Part shown: in pieces, positions 25,170 to 34,660 of the stretch
Position numbering within the stretch: position 1 is the stretch's first letter
Layout of the letters: every line of letters begins with the position of its first letter
From: CAYLLN01 sp040901775
Lineage (GTDB): Bacteria; Planctomycetota; Planctomycetia; Pirellulales; Pirellulaceae
Reading direction: 5' to 3'
DNA length: 64,000 bases
NCBI GenBank assembly: GCA_040901775.1
Contig: JBBDYF010000260.1
Location: 1 to 64,000, forward strand
Position numbers and translations under genes: made by a program
The notes under the pieces: generated by a model
Seen by the model: the letters and a program-made list of their open reading frames with translations, nothing else
Database searches by the model: none
What the model was told of the DNA's origin: nothing

Positions 25170-27164
25170 ATGTCTCGCCTCGCCCGCCAGTTCGTTCCGC
25201 TGTTGTTCCTGTTGGTTTCGCTGGCCGCCTGGGCGGATGAGCCCGCCGCCAAGCCGCCTGCGGTTGCCGCCCAGCCGCGGCATACGAACCGCCTGGTGAA
25301 AGAGACCAGTCCCTACCTGTTGCAGCACGCCCACAACCCGGTCGATTGGCATCCCTGGGGCGAGGAGGCGCTGGCCAAAGCGAAAAAAGAGGGGAAGCTG
25401 ATCTTCCTCTCCATCGGCTATTCCAGTTGCCACTGGTGCCACGTAATGGAGCGGGAAAGCTTTCACGACGACGAGATCGCCGCCTTTTTGAACAAGCACT
25501 TCGTCGCCATCAAGATCGACCGCGAAGAGCGGCCCGATATCGACGCCATCTATATGACCGCCCTGGGCGTCTATCACCAACTGGCGGGCGAACGCCGCGG
25601 CGGCGGGTGGCCGCTGTCGATGTTTCTCACCCCCGAGGGAGAGCCGTTTGTCGGCGGCACCTACTTCCCGGCTCGCGACGGCGACCGCGAAGGGCTGCCC
25701 GGCTTTTTGACGCTGATCACCAAGATTCAGGAAGTCTGGTCCGCATCGCCCGACAAGATTCGCGAAGACGCCAAAACGGTAACCCGCTTCACCAAGGCCG
25801 AAATGGAACGCCGCGGCTTGCCGGCTCTGGTCGCCATCGACGAGGCGTTGGTCGCGCCGGTGCAAGAGGCGCTCGACGAGCAATACGATCCCAAGTACGG
25901 CGGCTTCGGCTACGGCCCCAATCCGCAGCAACCAAAATTTCCCGAGCCGAGCAACCTGGTCTATTTGCTCGACCGGGCCCGGCGCGACAAGAACGAGCGG
26001 GCCAAGAACGAGCGGGCCAAGGAAATGCTCGTCGGCACGCTCAGCGGCATGTCGCTGGGCGGAATTCGCGACCACCTGGGGGGCGGCTTTCATCGCTACA
26101 GCGTCGATCGCTACTGGCAAATCCCGCACTTCGAGAAAATGCTGTACGACAACGGCCAGCTTGCCAGCGTCTATGCCCAAGGCTACGAACTGACCGGACG
26201 AGAAGACTTCGCCCGCACGAGCCGCGAGCTGTGCGACTTTGTTCTCCGCGAACTGGCCGACCAAAGCGGCGGCTTCTACACGGCGATCGACGCCGACTCC
26301 GAAGGAGAAGAAGGGAAGTTTTATCGTTGGGAGAAAGCGGAAGTCGAAAAGGCGCTTTCGCCCGCGGAATGGGAAGTCTTCGCCGCCGTGTACGGACTGG
26401 AGCGCGATCCAAACTTTGACGAAAAGTACTATGTCCCCCAGCTTGCCGAAACCCTGGCCGACACGGCGCGCGAAAGGAAGCTGACCGAGGCGCAGCTCGA
26501 GGCGCAGCTCGTACCCATTCGCGAGAAGCTGCTCGCTGTGCGCAACAAGCGGCCCCGCCCCCGAATCGACACCAAAATCTTGGCCGCCGACAACGGCCTG
26601 ATGATCGGCGGCCTGGCAGACGCCGGCCGCATCCTGAAAGAGCCGCGATACGTGCAGGCGGCGGAAAAAGCGGCCGACTTTGTCCTCATCAGCCTGCGCA
26701 CCAAAGAGGGCCGGCTGCGGCGGACATTCTCGGCCGGCGAGGCCCGCCTGAACGCTTACGTCAACGACTACGCCTTTCTGACCGACGGCCTGTTGCGGCT
26801 GCACGCGGCGACCGGCGACGAGCGGTGGCTCGACGCTGCCGACGAGCTGCTGCAAAAGCAGATCGAGCTGTTCGCCGACCAGGCCGGCGGCGGCTTTTTC
26901 TTCACGTCCAGCGACCACGAAGTGCTGCTCGCTCGCGGCAAGGAGATCGTCGATACGTCGGTGCCGGCGGGCAACTCGGTCTCGGCCGACAATCTGATTC
27001 GACTGGCGATCGCTCGCAACCAGCCCGATTATCTGCCGCGCGCTGCCAAGACAATCCTGGCGTCGGCGGCTGTGCTGCAAACCAATCCGGCATCGGCTCC
27101 GCGAATGGCGGCTGCCGTGCCCGCGCTGCTGGCGGCGCAAAAACAACTTGGGGCGAAACAATAA
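25170..27164 (+). CDS. DUF255 thioredoxin-domain protein (YyaL/SPATA20-like), secreted
   Basis: I selected ATG 25170 because it opens a signal peptide (RLARQFVPLLFLLVSLAAWA) directly before the family domain; the frame is open further upstream. The 664-aa product has the DUF255 signature NRLVKETSPYLLQHAHNPVD, the thioredoxin-like motif SSCHWCHVMERESF with Cys87 and Cys90, and GGGWPLSMFLTPEGEPFVGG. A long (alpha/alpha) barrel of the six-hairpin glycosidase type follows (e.g. LGGGFHRYSVDRYWQIPHFE). The function in bacteria is not settled; a thiol-dependent or carbohydrate-related role is proposed for the family. The signal peptide suggests that this copy acts outside the cytoplasm. Confidence 0.85.
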   Translation: MSRLARQFVPLLFLLVSLAAWADEPAAKPPAVAAQPRHTNRLVKETSPYLLQHAHNPVDWHPWGEEALAKAKKEGKLIFLSIGYSSCHWCHVMERESFHDDEIAAFLNKHFVAIKIDREERPDIDAIYMTALGVYHQLAGERRGGGWPLSMFLTPEGEPFVGGTYFPARDGDREGLPGFLTLITKIQEVWSASPDKIREDAKTVTRFTKAEMERRGLPALVAIDEALVAPVQEALDEQYDPKYGGFGYGPNPQQPKFPEPSNLVYLLDRARRDKNERAKNERAKEMLVGTLSGMSLGGIRDHLGGGFHRYSVDRYWQIPHFEKMLYDNGQLASVYAQGYELTGREDFARTSRELCDFVLRELADQSGGFYTAIDADSEGEEGKFYRWEKAEVEKALSPAEWEVFAAVYGLERDPNFDEKYYVPQLAETLADTARERKLTEAQLEAQLVPIREKLLAVRNKRPRPRIDTKILAADNGLMIGGLADAGRILKEPRYVQAAEKAADFVLISLRTKEGRLRRTFSAGEARLNAYVNDYAFLTDGLLRLHAATGDERWLDAADELLQKQIELFADQAGGGFFFTSSDHEVLLARGKEIVDTSVPAGNSVSADNLIRLAIARNQPDYLPRAAKTILASAAVLQTNPASAPRMAAAVPALLAAQKQLGAKQ

Positions 27165-27188
27165 GATCCGCAGCGCGCTACGAGTGCC

Positions 27189-28280
27189 ATGTCTGACTTT
27201 ACGAACTTCCATCTCGAGGCAGAGCACGACGGCCTGGCGCTGGCCCAGGCTTTGAAAAAGCTGCTGGAGGATCGAAGCTGGTCGCAGGTCCGCAAGCTGA
27301 TCGGTGGGCGGCAGGTGCAGGTCAACGGCAATCTTTGCCTCGACGAAGCGCGGCGGGTCAAAGGGGGCGATGTCGTTAAGCTCTGGAACCGGCCGCTCGC
27401 CAAGCCGGCGGACGAGAGCGACGTGCGCCTCGTCCATCTCGATCAGCATTTGATCGTCGTGCAAAAACCGGCCGGAGTGACGACGCTGCGGCATCGCGAG
27501 GAGAGCGGCCTGCCCCAAAGCCGCAAGCAATTGCAGCCGACGCTGGACGAGTTGGTGGTGCGGGTGTTGGCAGCTCAATTGGGGATTGTGCCGACTGCGA
27601 GCCTGAGCCGCTCGGGAGGGCGAGGCTCGGGAGGGCGAGGCTCCCGCCGAGCCGGCAGGACCGCGACCACTGGTCGCGGCTTCGATCGGCGACTGCAAGT
27701 GCTTCCGGTCCATCGGCTCGACCGCGATACCAGCGGTCTGATGGTTTTTGCCCGCACGTCGGCAGCCGAGCAAAAGCTGATCCAGATGTTCGCCAAGCAT
27801 GCGGTCACGCGGGCGTACGTGGCGGTCGTCCACGGCCGCCTGGAAGCCCAGACGATCGACACCTGGCTAGTTCGCGACCGGGGCGACGGATTGCGAGGAA
27901 GCCTGCCGGCGGAATCCGCCGATCAAACAGACCCGGCCGAAACACGCGCGCAGCGGGCGATTACGCATGTCCGTCCGATGGAGCACTTGCCCGATTACAC
28001 GATTGCCGAATGCCGGCTGGAAACGGGCCGCACGCACCAGATTCGCATTCATCTGGCGGAGCGGGGGCACATGCTGTGCGGCGAGAAGATGTACACGCAC
28101 CCGCTCGGCGGCAAGCCGGTGGAAGACGCCAGCCGGGCGCCGCGGCAGGCATTGCACGCGGCCGAGCTCGCCTTCGCGCACCCGATGGGGGGCGAGCCAC
28201 TGCGTTTTGTCATGCCGCTGCCCAAGGATCTGCGCGAGTGGCTGCTCAAGCTGCGGCAACACGAGAACAAACAAGCCTGA
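27189..28280 (+). CDS. RluA-family RNA pseudouridine synthase
   Basis: The 363-aa product has an N-terminal S4 RNA-binding domain (about residues 30-68; WSQVRKLIGGRQVQVNG) and an RluA catalytic domain with the catalytic aspartate in VHRLDRDTSGLMVFAR (Asp178), the substrate loop RAYVAVVHGRLE and the LETGRTHQIRIHLAERGH motif. It isomerises uridine in rRNA or tRNA. Between strands at residues about 138-165 there is a repetitive insertion (SGGRGSGGRGSRRAGR) encoded by a duplicated 15-bp element, absent from typical members. It starts 24 bp after the DUF255 gene. Confidence 0.9.
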   Translation: MSDFTNFHLEAEHDGLALAQALKKLLEDRSWSQVRKLIGGRQVQVNGNLCLDEARRVKGGDVVKLWNRPLAKPADESDVRLVHLDQHLIVVQKPAGVTTLRHREESGLPQSRKQLQPTLDELVVRVLAAQLGIVPTASLSRSGGRGSGGRGSRRAGRTATTGRGFDRRLQVLPVHRLDRDTSGLMVFARTSAAEQKLIQMFAKHAVTRAYVAVVHGRLEAQTIDTWLVRDRGDGLRGSLPAESADQTDPAETRAQRAITHVRPMEHLPDYTIAECRLETGRTHQIRIHLAERGHMLCGEKMYTHPLGGKPVEDASRAPRQALHAAELAFAHPMGGEPLRFVMPLPKDLREWLLKLRQHENKQA

Positions 28281-28325
28281 CGCGCCAGCGAAGCGATGCG
28301 GGTTGCTTCGCTTGCGCTTCAGGCT
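28274..28325. terminator. Inverted repeat between convergent genes, possible bidirectional terminator
   Basis: The arms AGCCTGA (28274-28280) and TCAGGCT (28319-28325) enclose a second pair, GCGAAGC (28288-28294) and GCTTCGC (28305-28311). This lies exactly between the convergent RluA and DEAD-box genes. No T-run follows, so it may be a Rho-independent-like or REP-type element. Confidence 0.45.
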
Positions 28326-28334
28326 GGTGTACAC

Positions 28335-29681
28335 CTACAGCGCTCGCTTGTACCGCTTGGGCGGCCGGCGCATCATGCTGGTCGGCGGCGGCGGCGGGGC
28401 ATTCGGATCGGCCTCGGCTGGGTCGGTTGGGTCGGTTGGTTCCCCGTTGGGTGAAATCGTTCTGGGCCGCTGGCGGGCCAGGTCGGCCGCGACGTTTTCC
28501 CGCGCGCGCGGATCGAAGTCCTTGATTTCGTCCCGTTTCAACTGGCGGTTGATCCGCTCTTCGATCCGCGTCAGCTCGTAGCCTTCGTCCGGGGCGACGA
28601 ACGTGTAGGCCACGCCCTCGCGCCCCATGCGGCCGGTGCGGCCCACGCGGTGAACGTAGTCGTCGCAGAACGCCGGAATGTCGTAGTTGACGATGTGCGA
28701 GATGCTCGTCACGTCGATCCCCCGACCGATCACGTCGGTCGCCACCAGAAACCGAATCTTGCCCGTGCGAAAAGTGGCCATCACCCGGTCGCGAGCGCTC
28801 TGGTTCATATCGCCGTGAATCGCCGCCACCAGCCGCTGGTCCTTCACCTTCTTCGACAGCCTTTGGAAGATTTTTTCGGTCCCCCGCTTGGTCCGGCAAA
28901 AAATGACCGCCTGGCTCGGCTTCTCGCGCGAGAGCAGCCGCAACAGCAGCTCGAACTTGCGCTGCGGATCGACGGTAAAGTAGAACTGCTCGATCGTCTC
29001 GACCGATAGATCGTTGGACGAGAAGTTCATCGTCTCGGGATTCCGCATGTACCGCTCGGCCAGCTTGGCGATGGCCAGCGGGACCGTCGCCGACATCAAC
29101 AGCGTCTGGCGTTCGTCGGGGCAGCGCTTGAGAATCCGTTCGATATCGGGTCGAAAGCCGATGTCGAGCATCCGGTCGGCTTCGTCGAGGACGACGAACC
29201 GGAGCTTGGTGAAATCGACCGTGCCGCGGGCCAGATGGTCGAGCACGCGGCCCGGCGTGCCGACGATGATCTGGGCCCCTTTCTTGATTTTCTCGATCTG
29301 CTCGCGGATCGGCTTGCCGCCATAGACGGCGACGCAGTGCACCTTGCGGCCGATCGACAGCTTGATGGCCACATCTCGCACCTGGACGGCCAACTCGCGC
29401 GTCGGCACCATGATCAGGGCCTGCGGATGATGGATGTCGTGCTTGAGATGCAGTTGCTCGAGAATCGGAATGACGAACGCGGCCGTCTTGCCGGTGCCGG
29501 TGCGGGCCTGGCCAACGACGTCGACCCCGGCCAGCGCGCGGGGAATGACGCCCGCTTGCACGGGTGTGGGAGTCTCGTAGCCGGACTCCTTCAGGGCGTC
29601 GAGCATGACCTCGGAAAGACCGAGGCTGTCAAACGTGGCGGGGGGGGACTTCTCGCGATCCGTCAAGTGAGTAGGTTCCAA
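28335..29681 (-). CDS. DEAD-box ATP-dependent RNA helicase
   Basis: The 448-aa protein has all core motifs: Q motif (GYETPTPVQAGVIP), motif I ARTGTGKTAAF, Ia PTRELAVQ, Ib TPGRVLDHL, II VLDEADRML, III SATVP, and in RecA2 VIFCRTKRGTE, HGDM, ATDVIGRGIDV and HRVGRTGRMG. The C-terminus after about residue 390 is basic then proline-rich (NAPPPPPTSMMRRPPKRYKR) and may bind RNA. Such RhlE/CsdA-like helicases unwind short RNA duplexes in ribosome assembly and mRNA decay. It is convergent with the RluA-like gene. Confidence 0.93.
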   Translation of the reverse strand: MEPTHLTDREKSPPATFDSLGLSEVMLDALKESGYETPTPVQAGVIPRALAGVDVVGQARTGTGKTAAFVIPILEQLHLKHDIHHPQALIMVPTRELAVQVRDVAIKLSIGRKVHCVAVYGGKPIREQIEKIKKGAQIIVGTPGRVLDHLARGTVDFTKLRFVVLDEADRMLDIGFRPDIERILKRCPDERQTLLMSATVPLAIAKLAERYMRNPETMNFSSNDLSVETIEQFYFTVDPQRKFELLLRLLSREKPSQAVIFCRTKRGTEKIFQRLSKKVKDQRLVAAIHGDMNQSARDRVMATFRTGKIRFLVATDVIGRGIDVTSISHIVNYDIPAFCDDYVHRVGRTGRMGREGVAYTFVAPDEGYELTRIEERINRQLKRDEIKDFDPRARENVAADLARQRPRTISPNGEPTDPTDPAEADPNAPPPPPTSMMRRPPKRYKRAL

Positions 29682-29856
29682 AGCGGGAAAACGGTGGAGT
29701 TAGCTATTCATAGTTCTACCAAACTTACTCCTCGCGTAGGAGGGCGTCAACTTGTTCAATCCCTCACCCAGGCCGAATCCCGCCAAGTTGAAACCCGCGG
29801 CTCGGTGCGCCATGATGGGCAACTCCCCTTAACCCGCGCGCCTTTCGAGACAGACG

Positions 29857-32800
29857 ATGCCGAGATTGACGATCCGCCGGCTCCGCTTCCCGCTGCGATT
29901 CGCCCTGATTGCCTGCGGTTTTTGCCTGCCGAGCAACGCGCCGGCCGCCGAGCCCAAGGACTCGCTCGAGCGCGATTACGCCGTCGAATTGCCCCGCCTG
30001 GCACCCCAAGAGCCGGGCGAGGCTCTGAAAACATTCCACGTCGCTCCCGGCTTCAAAATCGAGCAAGTGGCCGCCGAACCGCTGCTGACCGACCCGGTGG
30101 CGATCGCCTTCGACGCCAATGCCCGGATGTACGTCGTCGAAATGCGGGGCTATTCCGAGAACCGGGACGAACGGCTCAGCCAAATTCGCCTGCTCGAAGA
30201 TGCCGACGGCGACGGCCGGTTCGACAAGAGCACGATTTTTGCCGACAAGCTCCTCTGGCCGACCGCCATCTTTTGTTGGGCCGGCGGCGTGCTGGTCGCC
30301 GATGCCCCCGACCTGTTCTTCCTCAAAGATACCGACGGCGACGGTCGAGCCGACGAGCGCCGGCTGCTGTACACCGGCTTCGGCACGAGCAACGTGCAGG
30401 GACTCGTCAATTCGTTCCAGTGGGGGCTGGATAACCGGATCTATGTCGCCGTTTCGAGCAGCGGTGCCGAGCTGCAAAGTGGTCCGGCGGTCCCCGCCGG
30501 GCAAGCAGCGAAAGGGACTCAAACCAAGACTCAAGACTTGGCGACGACTCCAGTCCGACCGGGACGGTCGGACCACCTTTCTCTCCGCGGGCGCGACCTG
30601 GCGATCGATCCCCGCACCTGGGCCGTCCAGCCGGTTAGCGGCGGCGCTCAGCATGGCCTGTCGATGAACGACTGGGGAGATCGCTTCTCTTCGTCGAACA
30701 GCGACCACTTGCAGCAGGTGATGTACGAAGATCGCTACCTGGCCCGCAATCCGTACCTGGCGGCGCCGTCGCCCCGCCGCAGCATTGCCGCCGATGGCCC
30801 GCAGGCCGACGTGTTCCGCACCAGCCCGGTCGAGCCGTGGCGAATCGTCCGCACGCGCCTCAGGGCGCAGAAGATTGTGCCGGGCATTGTCGAAGGGGGT
30901 GGCCAGCCGGCGGGCTACTTTACCGGAGCGACCGGGGCGACCATCTATCGCGGCGATGCCTGGCCGCGCGCTCTTGGCGGCACGGCCATTGTGGGCGACG
31001 TCGGCAGCAACCTGGTGCATCGCAAGCGGCTGGAAACGTCGGGCGTCGGCTTTATCGGCCATCGGATCGACCGGCAGAGCGAGCTCGTTTCGTCGAGCGA
31101 CACCTGGTTCCGGCCGGTGCAATTTGCCAACGCCCCGGACGGCACGCTGTACATCCTCGACATGTACCGCGAGGTGATCGAGCACCCCGCCAGCCTGCCG
31201 CCGATCATCAAACAGCACCTCGACCTGACCAGCGGCCGCGATCGCGGGCGGATTTATCGGCTGGTGCCCGACGGCTTCCAGCAGCCGCCGCTGCCCAAGC
31301 TGGCCGAGGCAACCGCGCCGGTGCTCGTCGCCCTCCTGCAGCATCCCAATGGATGGCACCGCGACGCCGCGGCTCGCCTGCTGTACGAGCGGCAGGACAA
31401 GGCCGCCGTTGTGCTCTTGGAAAAACTGGCGAACGAGTCAGCCTTTCCGCTCGCCCGGATGCACGCCTTGTGGGCGCTCGAAGGGCTGGGGGCCTTGTCG
31501 GAAGAAGTGCTGCTTCCGCGCCTGGCCGACGAGCATTCGCGCGTCCGCGAACATGCCGTTCGGCTGGCCGAGTCGCGAGCGGCCACGGCCATTCGGTCCA
31601 GGCTGCTGCGGATGACGGACGATCCCGAGCTGCGCGTGCGGTATCAATTGGCCTTTTCGCTCGGCGAATTGCCCGCCAGCGCGCAGCGCAATCTGGCGCT
31701 GGCCGCGCTCGGCAAACGGGACGGCGCCGATGGTTACGTGCGAATTGCCATGCTCAGTTCGCTCGGCCGCGGCGCGGGAGAAGTCCTGACCGCGCTGGCG
31801 GCCGATGCGAAATACCGCGATACCAAGCCGGGGCAAGAGTTGCTCGGCAGCCTGGCGACCCAGATTGGCAAACAAGCCCGCGCCGACGACGTGGCGGAGC
31901 TGCTCAAAACACTGGCCCGGCTGACCGCGGAGAACTCGCCCGCCATGCCGGCGATCGTGCAGCGGCTGGCACTTCGGGATGGGACGCCGCTGGCCAGGCA
32001 GGTCGCCGCGGCCACCGGCGGCAAGGCGGAATCGCTGATGAAGCAACTGCTGGCCGAGGCGGCCGAAACCGCCGCTAGCGGAGACCGGCCGCTGAAAGCT
32101 CGCGTAGCCGCCGTCCAGCAATTGCGGCTTTCCAAGTTTGCCGACCAGCAGGAATTGCTCGCGGAACTATTGGCCCCAGCCGTGCCGACCGACCTGCAAG
32201 GGGCCGCGCTGGCTACGCTCGGCTCGTTTGACGACGCCGCGGTCGCCGATGTGCTGCTGGCGCGGTTTGCCGGTTTCAGCCCGCGGCTCAAGGGGCAAGC
32301 GACCGACGTGCTGCTATCTCGCACGCCTTGGACCCTATCGCTGTTGGCCGCGATCGAGTCGGGCAGCGTCTCCGCGGGAGACGTTGATCCCGTGCGGCTG
32401 AAGCTGCTGGCCGACCACCAGGACGAATCGGTTCGCATGCGGGCGGCCAAGCTGCTGGCGGGCAATCAACTTGGCCGGCGCGGCGATGTGGTCGAGGCCT
32501 ACCGGGGCGTGCTCGAAATGCCGGGAGATCTGGCCCGCGGCAAGCAAGTGTTTGCGAAGGTTTGTGCCGCCTGCCACAAGGTGCAGGGAGTCGGCCACGA
32601 GATCGGCCCCAACCTGGCCGCGATGAAGGCCCGCGGACCCGAAGCCGTTTTGGTCAACGTGCTCGACCCCAATCGGGAGGTGAACCCGCAGTTTTTGAAC
32701 TACGGCGTGCTGCTGACCGACGGCCGCAACATGAGCGGCATGATTACGGCTGAAACGGCGACGAGCGTGACGCTCAAGCGGGCCGAAAACCTGAGCGACA

Positions 32801-32928
32801 CGGTGCTCCGAATCGACATCGACCGGCTCAAGAGCACCGGCCAATCGCTAATGCCCGAAGGGATGGAACGGGAGATCGACCCGCAGGCAATGGCCGATTT
32901 GCTGGAGTATCTGAAGACGGCGGAGTAG
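29857..32928 (+). CDS. PVC-type heme-binding CxxCH protein (dehydrogenase propeller, HEAT, cytochrome c)
   Basis: The 1023-aa secreted product (signal FPLRFALIACGFCLPSNAPA) follows the planctomycete layout: an N-terminal soluble-glucose-dehydrogenase/NHL-like beta-propeller (residues about 55-465, beginning FHVAPGFKIEQVAAEPLLTD), a HEAT-repeat middle (about 490-880) and a C-terminal cytochrome c domain with CAACHKVQGVGHEIGPN (CxxCH at 903-907). The family is thought to oxidise an extracellular or periplasmic substrate and pass electrons through heme; the substrate is unknown. A segment near residues 218-240 (QTKTQDLATTPVRPGRSDHL) looks inserted and is encoded by a palindrome (see findings). 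Confidence 0.88.
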   Translation: MPRLTIRRLRFPLRFALIACGFCLPSNAPAAEPKDSLERDYAVELPRLAPQEPGEALKTFHVAPGFKIEQVAAEPLLTDPVAIAFDANARMYVVEMRGYSENRDERLSQIRLLEDADGDGRFDKSTIFADKLLWPTAIFCWAGGVLVADAPDLFFLKDTDGDGRADERRLLYTGFGTSNVQGLVNSFQWGLDNRIYVAVSSSGAELQSGPAVPAGQAAKGTQTKTQDLATTPVRPGRSDHLSLRGRDLAIDPRTWAVQPVSGGAQHGLSMNDWGDRFSSSNSDHLQQVMYEDRYLARNPYLAAPSPRRSIAADGPQADVFRTSPVEPWRIVRTRLRAQKIVPGIVEGGGQPAGYFTGATGATIYRGDAWPRALGGTAIVGDVGSNLVHRKRLETSGVGFIGHRIDRQSELVSSSDTWFRPVQFANAPDGTLYILDMYREVIEHPASLPPIIKQHLDLTSGRDRGRIYRLVPDGFQQPPLPKLAEATAPVLVALLQHPNGWHRDAAARLLYERQDKAAVVLLEKLANESAFPLARMHALWALEGLGALSEEVLLPRLADEHSRVREHAVRLAESRAATAIRSRLLRMTDDPELRVRYQLAFSLGELPASAQRNLALAALGKRDGADGYVRIAMLSSLGRGAGEVLTALAADAKYRDTKPGQELLGSLATQIGKQARADDVAELLKTLARLTAENSPAMPAIVQRLALRDGTPLARQVAAATGGKAESLMKQLLAEAAETAASGDRPLKARVAAVQQLRLSKFADQQELLAELLAPAVPTDLQGAALATLGSFDDAAVADVLLARFAGFSPRLKGQATDVLLSRTPWTLSLLAAIESGSVSAGDVDPVRLKLLADHQDESVRMRAAKLLAGNQLGRRGDVVEAYRGVLEMPGDLARGKQVFAKVCAACHKVQGVGHEIGPNLAAMKARGPEAVLVNVLDPNREVNPQFLNYGVLLTDGRNMSGMITAETATSVTLKRAENLSDTVLRIDIDRLKSTGQSLMPEGMEREIDPQAMADLLEYLKTAE

Positions 32929-32954
32929 TTGAATTGTAGAAGGGCTTAATCGCC

Positions 32955-34610
32955 CTACCGCATCGCCCCGAAGAAGAAGCTGAACATCTGCTCGTCGTCG
33001 CCCAGGGCCGAGGCCACGGGGAAGGCAAAGTCGAAGGCCAGCGGCGCGGGGCCCAGGGCCGGAACGTTCACCCGAAAGCCAAAACCCGGCGCGGTGCGGA
33101 AGTTTTCCGGGTGCAGGGCGATTTTCTCTTCGACCGTGCCGAAATCGCAGAACACCACTCCCTTGATCATGTCGTCGGCCGTCAGCGGGAAAAAGTATTC
33201 CACCGAATTGAGCCAGCGGAATTCGCCGCCGACGCGCACCGTGCCGTCGATCGGCGACGCACCGCGAAACGCATACCCGCGGAGCGTCGAGTAGCCCCCC
33301 GCAAAGTAGTTCTCGAACAGGGGCGTATCGGCGCCGGAGAAACCAACCTTCGACGTGAAGGCGAGCGTGTGTCGCCCCGAGCCGTCGGGCCGCTCGCGCA
33401 TCAAGAAATACTGGCTGTAATCGACCTCGGCTCGCGGATAATCGAACGAGCCGAAAGACTGTTCGAACGAGAGCTCAATCAAGTGCCCTTCGGTCGGCAT
33501 GAAGGGGAGATCGCGCGTGTCGTGCGTGATGGCGACCCGTCCCGAGTAGATGTCGCTGCGGCCCACGACTCTGTCGAGCTCCTCAACGCCGTTGACCCGC
33601 GGATTGAAAATGTTCACGTTCTGGGCCGAGCCGGCGGCGCTGACCGACAGGTCGGGCGTCAGCCGATAGCCCAATTGCAACCGTCCGCCGTACCGCGATT
33701 CATTCCAGTCGAAGTAGCGGCGATCGAAGTAAAAGGCGCTCGCCCCAAAGCTGACGTTGGTGTCGAGAAAGTACGGATTGGTAAAGCTGACCAGGTAGCG
33801 CTGCACCTGGCTGCCGGGCTGGGCCTCGATCCGCAGTCCTTGCCCCGCGCCGCGAAAGGCGCCGCCGCTGACAAAATCGTCCCAACTGGTCGGCAGCCGC
33901 GTGGCGTCGAAATTCCGTTCGTCGATCGTGATCTGGCCCGTCACGCCGGCGTCGGAGTTGACCGCCACGCCGAACATGAAACGGCCCGTGCGGGTCTCTT
34001 CCACGAAAATGTCGAGCGGCGTCGGGGTTCCCTGCATCTCTTCGGGCGTGGGAGCGAGGTTCGACCGCGGCTGCCACCAGGGCATCGTGGGCGAAAAGGG
34101 GATCACCGGCGCGCTGCCCGGCGGCATCGCGCCGGGCGGCGGCGGAAGCGGCGGACCCGCTTGAAAGCCCTGCCCTTGGAATTCTTGGCCGGCTGGTGGT
34201 TGGAAGGCGTAGTTCGGCTGGGTCGCTGGCGGCTGGTAGGTGGTCGTCGCCGCGGGAGCCCCGCCCGAGACCGGCATCGGCCCGCGCGAGTATTGCTGGT
34301 CCGAGCCGGGAGTCGCTTCACCGGGATACCCGTAGCCGGGCGCTTGATAACCGGGCGATTGATAGCCGGGAGTTTGGCCGCGGATGATCGTGGGCGGCCC
34401 CGACGCGGCCGGTGCGCCCGCCGCTTGGCCCGTGGGAACTTGAATGCTGGGGGCCTCGACCGGCTGCGGGCCGCAGTTGCCGGTGGGACATCCCGCGCCC
34501 CACGGACCATTGCCGGGCATCGCGCAGCCGGCCAACGCAGCGCATCCGGCCAGCGCAGCGCTCCACAGCGCAAGGCAGGCGGCGGTCTTCAGACAGTGTC
34601 GGCGGGTCAA
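32955..34610 (-). CDS. Omp85/BamA-like outer membrane beta-barrel, split from its POTRA domains
   Basis: I propose the TTG start at 34610 (551 aa), which opens a lipoprotein-like signal (CLKTAACLALWSAALAGC, lipobox cysteines 23 and 29). Residues about 40-190 are low complexity with PGYQ/PGYG repeats (YQSPGYQAPGYGYPGE). The C-terminal ~340 residues form a 16-strand-type barrel: GRFMFGVAVNSDAGVTGQIT, DERNFDATRLP, NYFAGGYSTLRGYAFRGASP (the VRGF/Y-like loop motif) and the terminal MFSFFFGAMR. BamA inserts outer-membrane proteins; in most bacteria POTRA and barrel are one polypeptide. Here the POTRA part is the preceding gene, ending 50 bp upstream. A frameshift in one ancestral gene is the alternative, but the separate signal peptide argues for a true split. 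Confidence 0.75.
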   Translation of the reverse strand: MTRRHCLKTAACLALWSAALAGCAALAGCAMPGNGPWGAGCPTGNCGPQPVEAPSIQVPTGQAAGAPAASGPPTIIRGQTPGYQSPGYQAPGYGYPGEATPGSDQQYSRGPMPVSGGAPAATTTYQPPATQPNYAFQPPAGQEFQGQGFQAGPPLPPPPGAMPPGSAPVIPFSPTMPWWQPRSNLAPTPEEMQGTPTPLDIFVEETRTGRFMFGVAVNSDAGVTGQITIDERNFDATRLPTSWDDFVSGGAFRGAGQGLRIEAQPGSQVQRYLVSFTNPYFLDTNVSFGASAFYFDRRYFDWNESRYGGRLQLGYRLTPDLSVSAAGSAQNVNIFNPRVNGVEELDRVVGRSDIYSGRVAITHDTRDLPFMPTEGHLIELSFEQSFGSFDYPRAEVDYSQYFLMRERPDGSGRHTLAFTSKVGFSGADTPLFENYFAGGYSTLRGYAFRGASPIDGTVRVGGEFRWLNSVEYFFPLTADDMIKGVVFCDFGTVEEKIALHPENFRTAPGFGFRVNVPALGPAPLAFDFAFPVASALGDDEQMFSFFFGAMR

Positions 34611-34660
34611 GGCGGGGTTCCTGGTGTCGGTTCGTGCGGGGAACTGGCAAACGGTCGCAT

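Noticed and set aside
28274..28325. Mobile element end (inverted repeat)
   Set aside because: The inverted repeat lies between convergent host genes without transposase; a terminator/REP element explains it better.
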